Assembly: GCF_024053505.1 (NCBI RefSeq)
Contig: NZ_JAMXQS010000006.1
Span: 248,001 to 312,000, forward strand
From: Mesorhizobium liriopis
GTDB lineage: Bacteria; Pseudomonadota; Alphaproteobacteria; Rhizobiales; Rhizobiaceae
Direction of reading: 5' to 3'
Length of the DNA: 64,000 nt
Within the stretch, counting starts at the first letter, position 1, and each line of letters opens with the position of its first letter. This document shows positions 27,642 to 39,751 of this stretch, piece after piece. The notes under the pieces are model-generated. The model was not told the origin of the DNA. It ran no database searches and saw only the letters and a list, made by a program, of their open reading frames with translations. Position numbers and translations under genes: made by a program.

Positions 27642-29426
27642 TCAAGCCTTGGGCGGCAGCGGCCGCAGTGCGAGTTCGCGCAGCTGCGTCGGGGTCGCAG
27701 GGGACGGTGCACCCATCAGAAGGTCTTCCGCCTGCTGGTTCATCGGGAACAGCGAGATCTCGCGCAGGTTCTTCGCGCCCACCAAGAGCATCACGACGCG
27801 GTCGATGCCGGCCGCCATGCCGCCGTGGGGCGGCGCGCCATACTGGAACGCGCGATAAAGGCCGCCGAAGCGCTCCTCCACATCCGCCTTGCTCAGCCCC
27901 ACCTTCTCGAAGGCCGCGACCATCAGCTCGGGGGACTGGTTGCGGATCGAGCCTGATGCGATCTCGAAGCCGTTGCAGACCATGTCGTACTGATAGGCCT
28001 TGATCGACAGCGGATCGGCGCCGTTCAGCGCCTCGAGCCCGCCTTGCGGCATCGAGAAGGGATTGTGCGCGAAGTCGATCTTCTTTTCCTCTTCGCTCCA
28101 CTCGAAGAAGGGGAAATCGACGATCCAGCATAGCTCGAAACGGTCGCGATCGACGAGGTTCAGTTCCTCACCGGCGCGAGTGCGCGCCTCGCCCGCGAAC
28201 TTGTAGAACTTGGACGGCTCGCCGGCCACGAAAAAGCAGGCGTCGCCATCCGCGAGACCAAGCTGCGTCCGGACAGCCTCGGTGCGCTCTTCGCCGATAT
28301 TCTTGGCAAGCGGTCCGGCACCTTCAAGCTTCTCGCCTTCCTTGCGCCAGAAGATATAGCCAAGGCCGGGCTGGCCCTGCTGTTGCGCCCAGGCGTTCAT
28401 GCGGTCGCAGAAGGCACGGCTACCACCGGTCTTGGCGGGAATGGCCCACACTTCGACCTTCGGGTTCGCAGCGATCATGTTGGCGAAGACCTTGAAGCCC
28501 GAGCCTGCGAAGTGCTCGGTCACCGCCTGCATCTCGATCGGGTTGCGCAGGTCCGGCTTGTCGGAACCGTATTTCCGGATGGCCTCGTCGTAGGGAATGC
28601 GCGGGAATTTTTGCGTCACCGGCTTGCCCTCGGCGAACTCTTCGAAGATGCCGCGCATGATCGGCTCCATCGTGGTCCAGATGTCTTCCTGCTCGACGAA
28701 GCTCATTTCGAGGTCGAGCTGGTAGAACTCACCCGGCAGGCGGTCTGCGCGCGGGTCCTCGTCGCGGAAGCAGGGCGCGATCTGGAAGTAGCGGTCGAAG
28801 CCCGCCACCATCAGAAGCTGCTTGTACTGCTGCGGCGCCTGCGGAAGCGCATAGAAGTTGCCGGGATGGATGCGGCTCGGCACGAGGAAGTCACGCGCGC
28901 CTTCGGGCGACGATGCGGTGAGGATCGGCGTCGAATATTCGGTGAAACCGACATCCGTCATGCGGCGGCGCATCGCCGCGATGATCTGCGTGCGCTTGAC
29001 GATGTTCTTGTGCAGCGTGTCGCGGCGCAGGTCGAGGAAGCGATACTTCAGGCGCACGTCTTCCGGGTAGTCCGGCTCACCGAACACCGGCAGCGGCAGT
29101 TCCTTGGACGCTGACAGCACTTCCATCTCTAGCGCGAAGATCTCGATCTCGCCGGTCGGCAGGTTCGGGTTCACCGTCTCGGGCGTGCGCGCCTTCACCT
29201 CGCCGTCCACGCGGATGACCCACTCGCCGCGCACGGTTTCGGCCGTCTTGAAGCATGGCGAGTCCGGATCGGCGACGATTTGGGTCAGGCCGTAATGGTC
29301 GCGTAGATCGATGAAGAGCAGGCCGCCATGGTCGCGAACGCGATGGACCCAGCCGGAAAGGCGGGTGGTCGTGCCCACATCCGCTTTGCGGAGCTGGGCG
29401 CAGGTGTGGCTGCGATAGCGGTGCAT
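27642..29426 (-). CDS. aspS: aspartyl-tRNA synthetase
   Basis: A 594-residue class IIb synthetase. The N-terminal OB-fold anticodon domain ([20 protein letters not shown]) comes first, then class II motif 1 near [20 protein letters not shown], motif 2 [20 protein letters not shown], a bacterial GAD insert (about 300-420), and motif 3 [19 protein letters not shown]. The canonical start [12 protein letters not shown] is at 29426; a 38-codon extension to 29540 exists but is proline-rich and unlike the family. Whether the enzyme is non-discriminating (also charging tRNA-Asn) cannot be settled by eye. Confidence 0.95.
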   Translation of the reverse strand: MHRYRSHTCAQLRKADVGTTTRLSGWVHRVRDHGGLLFIDLRDHYGLTQIVADPDSPCFKTAETVRGEWVIRVDGEVKARTPETVNPNLPTGEIEIFALEMEVLSASKELPLPVFGEPDYPEDVRLKYRFLDLRRDTLHKNIVKRTQIIAAMRRRMTDVGFTEYSTPILTASSPEGARDFLVPSRIHPGNFYALPQAPQQYKQLLMVAGFDRYFQIAPCFRDEDPRADRLPGEFYQLDLEMSFVEQEDIWTTMEPIMRGIFEEFAEGKPVTQKFPRIPYDEAIRKYGSDKPDLRNPIEMQAVTEHFAGSGFKVFANMIAANPKVEVWAIPAKTGGSRAFCDRMNAWAQQQGQPGLGYIFWRKEGEKLEGAGPLAKNIGEERTEAVRTQLGLADGDACFFVAGEPSKFYKFAGEARTRAGEELNLVDRDRFELCWIVDFPFFEWSEEEKKIDFAHNPFSMPQGGLEALNGADPLSIKAYQYDMVCNGFEIASGSIRNQSPELMVAAFEKVGLSKADVEERFGGLYRAFQYGAPPHGGMAAGIDRVVMLLVGAKNLREISLFPMNQQAEDLLMGAPSPATPTQLRELALRPLPPKA

Positions 29427-29574
29427 GAAGTGTTCCGGCGCGAAATGATCGACGGGAGGCCACGCAAAGGGAGGCCAAGTTTGCGCGGGGTTAAGCGCAT
29501 GGGGCTCAAGAATTGTCAAGGTCGGCAATCTTTTGTTCATTGCCGCCGCGATGAAGCCGGCTTAACAGCGGATC

Positions 29575-30270
29575 ATGTCTCGGAATCTGTTGCAGAAGGT
29601 TGATTTGACCGGCTCATCGCCCATCGCCACGGGGGGCGTGCGCGATGTCTACCTGCATCCCGAGTTCGACGATGTGCTGGTCAAAGTCATCCGCGCCGAC
29701 CGCATCGACGGCCGTGGAGAGCTGACGCAGCTTCGCCGCAAGTGGAAGCCGAACCGCGCCTATGGCTGCTATATCTCGTTTCACCGTGAGCTGAGCGAAA
29801 CCCTGCGCTTCGCCCGAAACGCCTTCCGCTACGGTCAGCGTGACCTCCCCTTCGCGCCAGCCATCGGTATCGTTGCGACCTCGCATGGACCGGGACTGCT
29901 CGTCGGCAAGGTCGCGGCACCTGACGGCAGCCCCGCGCCGACATTGATGGCGCTGGTGAAGGAACGCCGCTTCACGCTGCTCCATCGCCAGAAGCTCGAC
30001 GCTTTCTTCCAGGAATGCGTCGACTGCCATGTGGTGCTGAACGATGTGCACGCCTCGAACTTCCTCTGGCTCGGCACGGAAGAGGATGGCCGCTTCGTCT
30101 GCATCGATGGCCTTGGCGAGAAGATGCTGATCCCCGTCCACCGACTTTCGAAGACCTGGAATACGCGCAAGCTCGTCCGCAAGCGCGAGAAGCTGCTGGA
30201 ATGGATCGACCGTACAGGGCGCCACGCGGCCGAACGTGCTTCCCGCGCGTTGGAAACCGCAACCGCTTGA
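29575..30270 (+). CDS. YrbL-like protein (PhoP regulatory network protein family)
   Basis: A 231-residue protein with a kinase-like layout: PIATGGVRDVYLHPEFDDVL near the N-terminus resembles a glycine-loop and lysine strand (VKVIRADRID), and VLNDVHASNFLWL (about 157-169) resembles an atypical catalytic loop. This pattern fits the YrbL family, named for an E. coli PhoP/PmrA-regulated gene with unknown activity. The conserved GCYISFHRELSETLRFARN segment supports it. It is divergent from aspS, 148 bp from the aspS start, and has no signal peptide or membrane span. Confidence 0.75.
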   Translation: MSRNLLQKVDLTGSSPIATGGVRDVYLHPEFDDVLVKVIRADRIDGRGELTQLRRKWKPNRAYGCYISFHRELSETLRFARNAFRYGQRDLPFAPAIGIVATSHGPGLLVGKVAAPDGSPAPTLMALVKERRFTLLHRQKLDAFFQECVDCHVVLNDVHASNFLWLGTEEDGRFVCIDGLGEKMLIPVHRLSKTWNTRKLVRKREKLLEWIDRTGRHAAERASRALETATA

Positions 30271-30354
30271 TGCGGGTGTCAGCGCGGCCGACTCTCTGGT
30301 CCAATGCCTGTTCCTTGCTGACACCCTACCCCCGAACCTTTAGCTAGGTTCGGT

Positions 30355-31590
30355 ATGTCTTCCCTCCGCCCCCTCATCCCGCTGCTCGTCGCGGCTGCCA
30401 TCCTTCTTGGCGGCAACGGCTTGCAGGCGACGCTGATCGCGCTTCGCGGCGCGTCGGAAGGCTTCGGACCGACCGTGATCGGCTTCGTGGGAACGGCCTA
30501 TTTCGCAGGCTTCCTGCTCGGATGCATTTTCGTCGTACGCCTGATGCGGTCCGTAGGGCACATCCGCTCTTTCGCGACGCTCGCTGCGACGGCCGCCTCC
30601 TGCACGCTGATGCTCGTTCTCGTCGTTGACCCGGTCGCATGGGCCCTGATCCGGTTCATGACCGGCTTCTGCTTCGCCGGGCTTTTCACCGTCATGGAGA
30701 GCTGGCTCAATTCCGGCTCATCGAACTCGGACCGCGCACGGGTGCTCGCGCTCTACCGCATCATCGACGTGTCCGCCGTGACCGGATCGCAATTCCTGAT
30801 CCCACTTTTCGGCCCCGGCGGTTTCACGATCTTCGCGGTCATGTCGATGATGATCACCATGTCGCTCGTTCCGGTTTCGATCGCAGACCGGTCCAACCCG
30901 AAGGTACCGGACGAGGTAAAGCTCGACCTCCGGCGCGCATGGGCGATCTCGCCGCTGGCGAGCATCGGCTGCATCTCAGTCGGCGTGACGAACGGCGCGT
31001 TTCGCACGGTCGGGCCGGTTTATGCGGAAGAGATCGGGTTGAGCGTCACCGACGTCGTCACCTTCATGAGCCTCGGCATCATCGGAAGCGCGCTGGTGCA
31101 GTACCCGCTCGGCTATCTGTCGGATCGCTGGGACCGGCGCATGGTCCTCCTGCTCACCACGATCGGCGCCATGATCTGTTCCGTGGCCTTCCTGTTCCTG
31201 CCCGGCGAGGATCGCTTTCTCAACTTCGCGCTCGTGTTCGTTTTCGGTGCCTGCGCGATGCCGCTCTTCTCGCTTTCGGCGGCCCACGCCAACGATCGCG
31301 CGGGCAAGGACGAGTTCGTGCTTGTTTCGGCCGCACTGATGTTCTTCTACTCGGTGGGCGCCATCATGGGGCCTTATGCGGCATCCGTCGTCATGCGCAT
31401 CTATGGGCCTCACGCGCTGTTCGGCTTCACGGCGCTCATCTACATCCTCTTCATCGGCGTGACGGTGCTGCGTATGGGCTCGACGCCCGCCGTTCCGGCC
31501 GAGCGGCGACGGCGCTTCGTCATGATGCTGCGCACCTCGCTCCTTTTCGGCCGTCTGGCACGCAAGGCCGATGGTCCTCCACAGGGCTGA
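30355..31590 (+). CDS. MFS transporter (YcaD-like)
   Basis: A 411-residue inner-membrane protein with 12 hydrophobic segments. The loop after TM2 reads VRLMRSVGHIRSFATLAATA, the MFS motif A region as seen in the YcaD group, and the central loop is followed by GYLSDRWDRRMVLLLTTIGA (second motif A, about 245-265). The fifth helix region contains MTGFCFAGLFTVMESWLN. The substrate is unknown. It lies between the YrbL-like gene and rnd on the same strand but with separate spacing. Confidence 0.88.
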   Translation: MSSLRPLIPLLVAAAILLGGNGLQATLIALRGASEGFGPTVIGFVGTAYFAGFLLGCIFVVRLMRSVGHIRSFATLAATAASCTLMLVLVVDPVAWALIRFMTGFCFAGLFTVMESWLNSGSSNSDRARVLALYRIIDVSAVTGSQFLIPLFGPGGFTIFAVMSMMITMSLVPVSIADRSNPKVPDEVKLDLRRAWAISPLASIGCISVGVTNGAFRTVGPVYAEEIGLSVTDVVTFMSLGIIGSALVQYPLGYLSDRWDRRMVLLLTTIGAMICSVAFLFLPGEDRFLNFALVFVFGACAMPLFSLSAAHANDRAGKDEFVLVSAALMFFYSVGAIMGPYAASVVMRIYGPHALFGFTALIYILFIGVTVLRMGSTPAVPAERRRRFVMMLRTSLLFGRLARKADGPPQG

Positions 31591-31654
31591 TCGTGCGCGG
31601 CTTGACGCAGCGCGCCGTGGGGTGAATGACGAAAGCAAGCCTGCTTAGCCGGAA

Positions 31655-32812
31655 ATGCCTATGCATACGATCACGACACAGTCCGAGCTCGAAGCTGCGA
31701 TCGAAATTCTGAGGCGCTCAGCCTTTGTCACGGTCGACACCGAGTTCATCCGCGAAACGACTTTCTGGCCCGAGCTCTGCCTGATCCAGATGGCCGCGCC
31801 CGGTGCCACCGCGCTGGTCGACCCGCTCGCGCCGGGTCTCGACCTGAAGCCGTTCTTCGACCTGATGGGCGATGAGAGCGTGCTCAAGGTCTTCCATGCG
31901 GCACGTCAGGATATCGAGATCATTTTTCACCTCGGCGGGCTGATCCCGCATCCGGTGTTCGACACGCAGGTTGCCGCGATGGTCGCGGGCTTCGGCGAAA
32001 GCGTATCCTACGACCAGCTCGTGAGCCGCGTGACCGGCGCCCATATCGATAAATCCTCGCGCTTCACCGACTGGCGCCAGCGCCCGCTTTCAGACCGGCA
32101 GCTCGAATATGCGCTGGCCGACGTAACGCATCTGATCGAGGTCTACGAATTTCTCGCCGCGCGACTGGAAAAAGAAGGCCGGTCGAGCTGGGTGAACGAG
32201 GAGATGGATATCCTCACCAATCGCGACACCTACGATCCGCATCCTGAGGATGCATGGAAGCGGCTCAAGATGCGCGTGCGCAAGCCGATCGAGCTGGCCG
32301 TTCTGCAATCGATCGCAGCATGGCGCGAGCGCGAGGCACGCGAGCGCAATGTTCCGCGCCAGCGCGTGGTCAAGGATGACGCCTTGTTCGAGGTCGCGCA
32401 GCAGCAGCCGAAGGATGCAACGGCGCTCGGGCGGCTGCGGACAATTCCCAAGGGTTGGGAACGGTCATCGACAGCCAATGGCCTGATCGCTGCCGTGCAG
32501 ACGGCCTTGGCGATCCCCAAGGAAGAACTGCCGAAGGTGCCGAAACCGGCGCAAGGGGCGGAAGGCTCGAACGCCGCTTCGGAACTCCTTAAGGTGCTGC
32601 TGCGACAGGTCGCCGACCAGCAGGGCGTCGCGGCCAAGGTTCTCGCATCGAGCGATGACATCGACCGGCTGGCGACGGATGGCGAGAAGGCCGAGGTCGC
32701 CGCGTTGCATGGATGGCGGCGCGAAGTGTTCGGGGAAAAAGCGCTCCGGCTGGTCCGTGGTGAACTGGCGATGCGATTTTCCGGGAGGAAGATCGTGACA
32801 TTCGAGGTTTGA
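31655..32812 (+). CDS. rnd: ribonuclease D
   Basis: A 385-residue 3'-5' exoribonuclease that trims tRNA 3' ends. The DEDDy active site is visible: FVTVDTEFIRETTFWPELCL (Asp/Glu), VFHAARQDIEIIFHLGG (Asp) and DRQLEYALADVTHLIEVYE (Tyr and Asp). An HRDC domain follows (about 210-300, AVLQSIAAWREREARERNVP). The second in-frame Met at 31661 is an equally possible start. Confidence 0.94.
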   Translation: MPMHTITTQSELEAAIEILRRSAFVTVDTEFIRETTFWPELCLIQMAAPGATALVDPLAPGLDLKPFFDLMGDESVLKVFHAARQDIEIIFHLGGLIPHPVFDTQVAAMVAGFGESVSYDQLVSRVTGAHIDKSSRFTDWRQRPLSDRQLEYALADVTHLIEVYEFLAARLEKEGRSSWVNEEMDILTNRDTYDPHPEDAWKRLKMRVRKPIELAVLQSIAAWREREARERNVPRQRVVKDDALFEVAQQQPKDATALGRLRTIPKGWERSSTANGLIAAVQTALAIPKEELPKVPKPAQGAEGSNAASELLKVLLRQVADQQGVAAKVLASSDDIDRLATDGEKAEVAALHGWRREVFGEKALRLVRGELAMRFSGRKIVTFEV

Positions 32813-32932
32813 GCAGCGGCTCAGGCATTCAGCCTAGGTGGGCGATCCTTTTAGTGGTGGGGGTGGTCTAGCCTCCGCCACAGTGCCGACAAGCAAATCG
32901 CTGCTCGCAGCGAGGGAGACGTAGCGGGTTTC

Positions 32933-34447
32933 TTACCCCACCACTCCCAGGTCCAGTTTCCGCCCGGCCACTTTCGCCAACTGCGCCACACGCCCTTCCG
33001 GTCGCTCGCCGTTCAGCGGTGCACAGTCCGCAGGCAAGACAAGAGCTAACCCGCCATCACCACGCTTCTCCCAGCGCATTCTCGGCATGATGCCGGGCAT
33101 CGAGGCCGTCAGCAGGTACACCACGCGGAACATCGCGCCGAGCAATCGAGCGCGCTCGATGTAGCGCTGCGGCGCGAGAACACGCAATTCCGGCGCAATG
33201 TCCTCGTTGAAGATGCCCTCGTGCCGGAAGAGCGGTGCCAAGGCCAGGTAGATGCGGCCGGGGTGATCCACGCCCACGAAGGACGCATGCGCGATGATGT
33301 TGAGCGACTGCGCGCCGCGATATTCCGGATGAGCGCGCCAGCCGATATCGGACAAGAGACAGGCAGCATGACGCAAGCGCTTCTCGGTGTCGGTCTCCTC
33401 GATGCCGAAGGCTTCGAAGCTTTGATCGGTCCAGTCGAGCAACTCCCGCGCATGGGCGTAGGAACGCGAGCGCAGGAGCGCGAACTCGGCGGCAGCCTCG
33501 ATCAGCGGATCATGCCCGTGCTCGTCCTGCGGCAATAGTGAGTGCAGAAATCCTTCCCGCACGCCAAGCGCCGACACGACGACCTTGGACGGTTTCATCT
33601 GCTCGATGACTTCCGAGAGCACGAGGGCGCCGTAGGGGAGCAGAGCGCGGCGGCTCTTCGAAATCTTCTCGATACCCTTGATCTTGTCGAACTCGCCCTT
33701 TCCGACCTGGCGCAGGAAATCGACCGAAGCGTCGGTCAGCATCTCGTAATTGTGCATGACCGTCAGCGGATAATCCGTGGCGTTCATGTGCAGCCGCGCG
33801 AGATTCCGCCATGTGCCGCCGACGGCATAGAACGGTCGGCCTTTGCCGAGCTTGAGCGGCGCGGCACCAGACAGGTGCTCGCGCGCGAGCCTCGCTGCGG
33901 TTGCAAGCGATCCCTTGGCCATATCCTGCAGACGCAGGCCGCCGAGCGGCAGCGTGATACCCTCGCCGACCGTGTCGTTTTTCACATCGACCAGCTCGAG
34001 GCTACCCCCCCCGAGATCGCCAGCGATGCCATCGGCATCGTGGAACCCGGCAATGATCCCGAGCGCCGAATAATAGGCTTCTTCCTTGCCGCTCAGGATG
34101 CGGATCGGCGCGCCGAATACCTTTTCCGCACGTTCCACGAAATCCGCGCCGTTCTCCGCCTCTCGCGCAGCCGCGGTCGCGATCACGTACAGCTCTTCGG
34201 CACCGGACTGCTCGGCCAAAGCGCGAAAACGTGCGAACTCACTCATGGAGCGCGTAACCGCTTCCGGGTCGAGCCGCCCGGTCGAGACCAGCCCACGACC
34301 GAGGCCTGCCAGCATCTTCTCATTGAAGAGAACAGTCGGCGCACGCGCGATGCCCTCGTAGATCACCAGTCGGACCGAGTTCGATCCGATATCGACGATG
34401 GCTACCGGCTTGCGCCCGGGTAGCCGTCCCTGCGAGTCGAAATTCAT
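32933..34447 (-). CDS. ppx: exopolyphosphatase (Ppx/GppA family)
   Basis: A 504-residue enzyme that removes terminal phosphate from polyphosphate (or from pppGpp). The actin-like ATPase fold shows PHOSPHATE-1 [18 protein letters not shown] (about 15-32) and the second motif [13 protein letters not shown] (about 142-154). The catalytic Glu lies in the [12 protein letters not shown]...[20 protein letters not shown] stretch. An HD-like C-terminal domain begins around 310 and includes [20 protein letters not shown]. It starts inside the stop of ppk (ATGA, 34444-34447), so synthesis and breakdown of polyphosphate are coupled in one operon. Confidence 0.93.
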   Translation of the reverse strand: MNFDSQGRLPGRKPVAIVDIGSNSVRLVIYEGIARAPTVLFNEKMLAGLGRGLVSTGRLDPEAVTRSMSEFARFRALAEQSGAEELYVIATAAAREAENGADFVERAEKVFGAPIRILSGKEEAYYSALGIIAGFHDADGIAGDLGGGSLELVDVKNDTVGEGITLPLGGLRLQDMAKGSLATAARLAREHLSGAAPLKLGKGRPFYAVGGTWRNLARLHMNATDYPLTVMHNYEMLTDASVDFLRQVGKGEFDKIKGIEKISKSRRALLPYGALVLSEVIEQMKPSKVVVSALGVREGFLHSLLPQDEHGHDPLIEAAAEFALLRSRSYAHARELLDWTDQSFEAFGIEETDTEKRLRHAACLLSDIGWRAHPEYRGAQSLNIIAHASFVGVDHPGRIYLALAPLFRHEGIFNEDIAPELRVLAPQRYIERARLLGAMFRVVYLLTASMPGIMPRMRWEKRGDGGLALVLPADCAPLNGERPEGRVAQLAKVAGRKLDLGVVG

Positions 34448-36708
34448 TCGGCCGCCGCTGCCGAAGGGGCAGGATGCGAAGGCAGCTTCTTGCGGCGCTT
34501 CACCTGCGCGATCGTCTTCGGCGCATGCGACTTCAGCGCGCCGCCACGGCCCGACAGGCTCGGGTTGGTCATGAAATATTCCTGCGCATTGAATGGCTCC
34601 TCGCCTTCCTCCGGTTCGATCCGGCGCGACGTGCCATCGGGCAATACTTCGAAGCTTTGCTGGTTGTCTATCAGGTTGCCCAGCATGATCTGGCCGAGCA
34701 CCTGTTCATGCACAGTCGGATTGGTGATCGGCACCATGCACTCGACGCGGCGGTCGAGATTGCGCGGCATCAGGTCGGCTGAGCTGATGTAGAGAATGGC
34801 GCCATCCGATGGCAGGCCCTGACCGTTGCCGAAGCAGTAGATGCGGCTGTGCTCGAGGAAGCGGCCGACGATCGACTTGACGCGGATATTCTCCGACAAG
34901 CCCGGCACCTGCGGACGCAGGCAGCAGATGCCGCGCACGACGAGTTCCACCTCGACGCCTGCCGCGCTCGCCTCGTAAAGCGCATCGATGGTGATCGGAT
35001 CGACCAGCGAATTCATCTTCATCCAGATGCGCGCCGGCCGCCCTTCCCGCGCATGCACGATCTCCTCGGCGATGTGGCCGAGAATACGGTTGCGCAGCGT
35101 GTAGGGCGAGAGCGCGATGCGCATGTCATGCGCGGGCTCGGCATAGCCGGTGATGAAGTTGAAGATCTGCGCCACGTCGCGCGCAATGGTCGGGTCGGTC
35201 GTGAAGAAGGAAAGATCGGTGTAGATGCGTGCAGTCTGCGGGTGGTAGTTGCCGGTGCCCAAGTGCACATAATTGCGCAGCTTCGTATCCTCGCGGCGCA
35301 CCACGAGCGACATTTTGGCGTGGGTCTTCAGCTCCAGGAAGCCGAACACGACCTGCACGCCGGCGCGCTCCAGATCACGCGCCCAGCGGATATTCGCCTC
35401 TTCGTCGAACCGTGCCTTCAGCTCGACCAATGCCGTCACCGACTTGCCGGCTTCGGCGGCATCCACCAGCGCGCGGACGATCGGGCTGTCGTTCGAGGTT
35501 CGGTAGAGCGTCTGCTTGATGGCGACCACATCCGGATCGGCCGCAGCCTGCCGCAGGAACTGCACCACCACGTCGAAGCTCTCGTAAGGGTGGTGGACGA
35601 CGATGTCCTTCTCGCGGATGGCCGCGAAACAATCGCCGCCGTGCTCGCGGATGCGCTCGGGGAAGCGCGGATTGTAGGGTTCGAACTTCAGGTCGTCGCG
35701 TGAAACGCTGATGATCTCGGAGATTTGGCCGATGGCGAGCGGGCCATGCAACACGCTGACACGGTTGCCGGACACGCCCAGTGCTTCGGACACGAATTCG
35801 CGTAGCGAGTCGGGCGTGCCGGAGTCGAACTCGATGCGGATCACCTGCCCGCGCCTGCGGCGCTTCAGCGCGCTCTCGAACAGCCGAACGAGATCCTCAG
35901 CTTCTTCTTCCACTTCGATATCGCTGTCGCGAATGATGCGGAACGTGCCCGAACCGTGCACCTCGTAGCCCGGGAAGAGCCTGCCGACGAAGAGGTTCAC
36001 GACCTCTTCTAGTGGAATGAAGCGCGACACGCCCTTGCGTTCCGGTAACCGGACATAGCGGCGCAACGCGGTGGGCAGGCGCAAAAGCGCGGTCATTTCC
36101 GTCTTGTTGCGCTTGTTGCGAAGCTGAAGCGCGATGGTGAAGCCGAGATTCGGGATGAACGGGAACGGGTGGGCCGGGTCGATCGAAAGCGGCGTCATCA
36201 CCGGAAAGATCGCATCGAGGAAATGCTCTTCCAGCCACGACCGGTCTTCCTTCGCCAGCTGGTCACTCGTGACCAGTTCGATGCCTTCCTTCGCCAGGAG
36301 GGTCAGAAGACCGGCAAGGCTCGCATGCTGATCCTCCTGAAGATGCTCGACCTCGATCAGAAGCTGTTCGAGCTGCTGTTCGGGCGTGCGGCCGTCCGGG
36401 CTCTTGAGCGCGATGCCCTGCCGCACCTGCCCGGCGAGGCCCGCCACGCGGACCATGAAGAACTCGTCGAGGTTGGCGGCCGAGATGGACAGAAACCGCA
36501 CACGCTCGAGAAGCGGGTGGCGATCATTGAGCGACTGTTCGAGAACGCGGCGGTTGAACTGCAGCCACGAGAACTCCCGATTGACGAAGCGATCCGGATT
36601 GCCGGTCACGCCGCCGGGCTCGGCGGGCGAGAACGCTTCCTGTGCGGGTCGGAACTCGCTCTCGCTGCGGATCGGTCTCTTTGCCTTCAACGCCAACTTC
36701 GCCTCCAT
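34444..36708 (-). CDS. ppk1: polyphosphate kinase 1
   Basis: A 754-residue enzyme that makes polyphosphate from ATP at the membrane or in the cytosol. [20 protein letters not shown] is the conserved N-domain start (about 39-58). The autophosphorylated His lies in [20 protein letters not shown] and the second active-site His in [16 protein letters not shown]. The start [17 protein letters not shown] (36708) is chosen because the next gene (plus strand) begins at 36788; an open frame to 36864 overlaps it. The C-terminal 60 residues are Pro/Lys-rich and variable. Confidence 0.94.
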   Translation of the reverse strand: MEAKLALKAKRPIRSESEFRPAQEAFSPAEPGGVTGNPDRFVNREFSWLQFNRRVLEQSLNDRHPLLERVRFLSISAANLDEFFMVRVAGLAGQVRQGIALKSPDGRTPEQQLEQLLIEVEHLQEDQHASLAGLLTLLAKEGIELVTSDQLAKEDRSWLEEHFLDAIFPVMTPLSIDPAHPFPFIPNLGFTIALQLRNKRNKTEMTALLRLPTALRRYVRLPERKGVSRFIPLEEVVNLFVGRLFPGYEVHGSGTFRIIRDSDIEVEEEAEDLVRLFESALKRRRRGQVIRIEFDSGTPDSLREFVSEALGVSGNRVSVLHGPLAIGQISEIISVSRDDLKFEPYNPRFPERIREHGGDCFAAIREKDIVVHHPYESFDVVVQFLRQAAADPDVVAIKQTLYRTSNDSPIVRALVDAAEAGKSVTALVELKARFDEEANIRWARDLERAGVQVVFGFLELKTHAKMSLVVRREDTKLRNYVHLGTGNYHPQTARIYTDLSFFTTDPTIARDVAQIFNFITGYAEPAHDMRIALSPYTLRNRILGHIAEEIVHAREGRPARIWMKMNSLVDPITIDALYEASAAGVEVELVVRGICCLRPQVPGLSENIRVKSIVGRFLEHSRIYCFGNGQGLPSDGAILYISSADLMPRNLDRRVECMVPITNPTVHEQVLGQIMLGNLIDNQQSFEVLPDGTSRRIEPEEGEEPFNAQEYFMTNPSLSGRGGALKSHAPKTIAQVKRRKKLPSHPAPSAAAAE

Positions 36709-36787
36709 GCGACTTCTTGCAAAGAAATCGGATATGCTCCAAACGCTGACTTCTTCATGACAGGAATTGCGAGCGGGCGGAAGAATC

Positions 36788-37033
36788 ATGGCTGGCGGAA
36801 CGATCCCCCACTTCCAGAACGATGCAGGGCACGCCTTCATCACCATCGGCGTCAAGGAATTCATGTGCGTGGGCGCGACACCGCCCTTCGATCATCCGCA
36901 CGAGTTTCTCGACATGGGCGGCGACAATGAGAAGGTCTGCCCCTATTGCTCGACGCTGTTCCGCTACGACCCCGCGCTGAAGGCCGGAGAGACGGTTCCA
37001 GCCGGCGCGCTCTATCTCGGGCGCGCAGCCTGA
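36788..37033 (+). CDS. small zf-CHCC zinc-finger protein (NDUFS6-like)
   Basis: An 81-residue protein with the CHCC zinc ligands visible in [20 protein letters not shown] (Cys, then His) and [12 protein letters not shown] (two Cys). Members of PF10276 include the mitochondrial complex I accessory subunit NDUFS6; alphaproteobacterial versions are thought to be complex I associated. The ATG at 36788 is preferred over one seven codons upstream because it begins the conserved part. It is followed after 7 bp by an FAD monooxygenase gene. Confidence 0.82.
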   Translation: MAGGTIPHFQNDAGHAFITIGVKEFMCVGATPPFDHPHEFLDMGGDNEKVCPYCSTLFRYDPALKAGETVPAGALYLGRAA

Positions 37034-37040
37034 TATCTCA

Positions 37041-38204
37041 ATGACCGAACCCGTGCTGATCGTCGGCGCGGGGATAGCCGGGCTGACCGCAGCGCTCGCG
37101 CTCGCCAAGCGCGGCATAAGCGTGCGCATCTTCGAGCAGGCCGAACGGCTGGAGGAAGCCGGCGCAGGCCTGCAACTCTCGCCCAACGCGACGCGTATCC
37201 TGATCGAGCTCGGGCTCGGCGAGGCCTTGAAGGCGGTTGCAAGCCAGCCCGAGCGCGTTGCGCTGATTGACGCGCGGTCGAGCCGAGAGCTTGCGACTGT
37301 GCGCCTAGGTCAATGGGCGGAAGCGCGTTGGGGCGCACCTTATTACGTGCTTCACCGTGCCGACCTTCAACGTGTGTTGCTGGAAGCGGTCGCCAGCGAG
37401 CCGCGCATTGCGCTGACACTCGGCACCCGGATCGAATCCGTCATCCGTGATTCCGCCGGTCTCTCCGTTGTGACTGATGGCCAGCCAGTGGGCGCATCTT
37501 TCCTCATCGGCGCCGATGGTGTGCGTTCACGATTGCGCCGTTTGGGTGGAGGCCGAGAGGCCCAACCATCGGGTTTTACGGCATGGCGCGCCACATTCTC
37601 GCCCGACCAACTCTCCGGGCTGCCCGCATCGGACGACCATGTCACGGCATTCGTCCATCCACGCGTCCACTGCATCGCTTATCCCGTTCGCGGCGGACAA
37701 CAATTCAATCTCGCGGGCTTCTCGTCCACGCGAGGCGAGTGCGGCGGCGAAAGGGATTTTCGGGCGTTCGCCGATAGTTTTGCGGGCGCCCTGCCCGCGC
37801 TCGCCCAGCTGGCTGCGCAGCGCGCCCGCTGGTCCGCATGGGACGTGAAGCTGGTGCGTCCCATCGATTGGGGAGCCGGTGCGTCCCTTGCGCTCATCGG
37901 GGACGCTGCCCATGCGACGACGCCATTCGCGGCCCAAGGTGCGGCGATGGCCATCGAGGATGCGGCCACGCTTGCAATGGCGCTCGCCTCGCACAGTCCG
38001 CGTCTTCGCGCTCTCGATGAGTGGCGTCGCGTCCGCACTGCGCGCGTCAATGCGGTTATCAAGCGCGGCAGGCTCAACCGGTTGGCATGGCATGCTGCGG
38101 GGCCCGTGGCCTGGGTCCGCGACAGGGTGCTTGCTCGGCGCACACCAGAGGCGCTCGCGGCCGACCTCGACTGGCTTTACGGCTGGCGCATCGGCGACAG
38201 CTGA
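37041..38204 (+). CDS. FAD-dependent monooxygenase (PHBH/salicylate-hydroxylase-like)
   Basis: A 387-residue class A flavoprotein monooxygenase. The three fingerprints are present: GxGxxG VGAGIAGLTAALALAKRG (about 8-25), the DG motif LIGADGVRSRLRRLGGG (about 155), and the GD motif LIGDAAHATTPFAAQGAAMA (about 285). This group hydroxylates aromatic or quinone rings, using NAD(P)H and O2. The substrate is not determined; neighbours give no catabolic context. Its 3' end is 17 bp from the convergent DUF2459 gene. Confidence 0.85.
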   Translation: MTEPVLIVGAGIAGLTAALALAKRGISVRIFEQAERLEEAGAGLQLSPNATRILIELGLGEALKAVASQPERVALIDARSSRELATVRLGQWAEARWGAPYYVLHRADLQRVLLEAVASEPRIALTLGTRIESVIRDSAGLSVVTDGQPVGASFLIGADGVRSRLRRLGGGREAQPSGFTAWRATFSPDQLSGLPASDDHVTAFVHPRVHCIAYPVRGGQQFNLAGFSSTRGECGGERDFRAFADSFAGALPALAQLAAQRARWSAWDVKLVRPIDWGAGASLALIGDAAHATTPFAAQGAAMAIEDAATLAMALASHSPRLRALDEWRRVRTARVNAVIKRGRLNRLAWHAAGPVAWVRDRVLARRTPEALAADLDWLYGWRIGDS

Positions 38205-38221
38205 TTTGATTGGAGCAGCCT

Positions 38222-38928
38222 TCAGGCGCCCTTCGAACCTCTTTCCAAACCATTGTGGAGCCGAAGCGACAGCATCGGGCTTTGGGGCAGTGGATTCCAC
38301 CACCCGGTTTGCAAACCGCCCTGACGCAGCATTGCGCTGCTCCAGGTGTTGCAGCCCATCAGTGCCGTGAAGCCGCCATTCGCTTCGTAGAACAAGTCCG
38401 CTGGCCCGTAGCGGGACCCCTCGATGAGGTCAGGTCGCCCGGACGCCTCTGCGCGAAAGCTCTGGCGAATTGAGGTGATGATGTGCTGAAATTCAGCTTC
38501 CGGCAACTCGAGCGCAAGGACGCCTTCGCTCTCCGGATCGAATTGGCCGATCAGCGTCACATGCATGACGGAGGCATCGTAGGTCAGGCCCCGAAAAAGC
38601 GGACCGGCCTTCAACTGCGACCATTCTGGCGTCTGGGTGTAGAAGGCACGCCCGCCCCATCCGAATGCAATCCATCCGACGTCCGGATGCGTGAGCGGTA
38701 GGCCGTCCTCGGCGAGAAAACCGAAGGTCGAGAGAATGTCCGGGTCGGGCGCGAAGGCGATGTCGGTGTGGATCGGATTCGCCAGAACGAGAATGCGCCG
38801 CATCGGCACAGCGCTCTTTTCCTTCGACCAAAGCGGGCGCGGGATCAGCGCGCCCAACACGAAGGCGACGATCAGCGTGCCGACCAGCGCTCCAAGTAGA
38901 CGGAGCGCTGTCAGCCGCCGTGATCGTC

Positions 38929-38932
<4 letters not shown>
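38222..38932 (-). CDS. DUF2459 family protein (TIGR02117-like)
   Basis: A 236-residue protein with one N-terminal membrane anchor ([21 protein letters not shown]). The body contains [20 protein letters not shown] and a Cys-containing segment [13 protein letters not shown], as in a family labelled only by DUF number. A GIALETED-like function is not known. The stop codon of this gene and the aapP start region are on the same strand; aapP ends 3 bp before this gene starts, with a short overlap of the reading frames (38929-38932), which suggests co-transcription at the end of the aap operon. Confidence 0.78.
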
Positions 38933-39732
<800 letters not shown>

Positions 39733-39751
39733 GATCCTAACCCCTAACCCC

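Noticed and set aside
27634-28131. N-terminal extension of pcp
   Set aside because: It overlaps aspS in a different frame; the C15 peptidase domain starts at the Met at 27633.
32898-32913. Short stem (TCGCTG/CAGCGA) between rnd and ppx
   Set aside because: Only six pairs with no T-run on either side; too weak to call a terminator.
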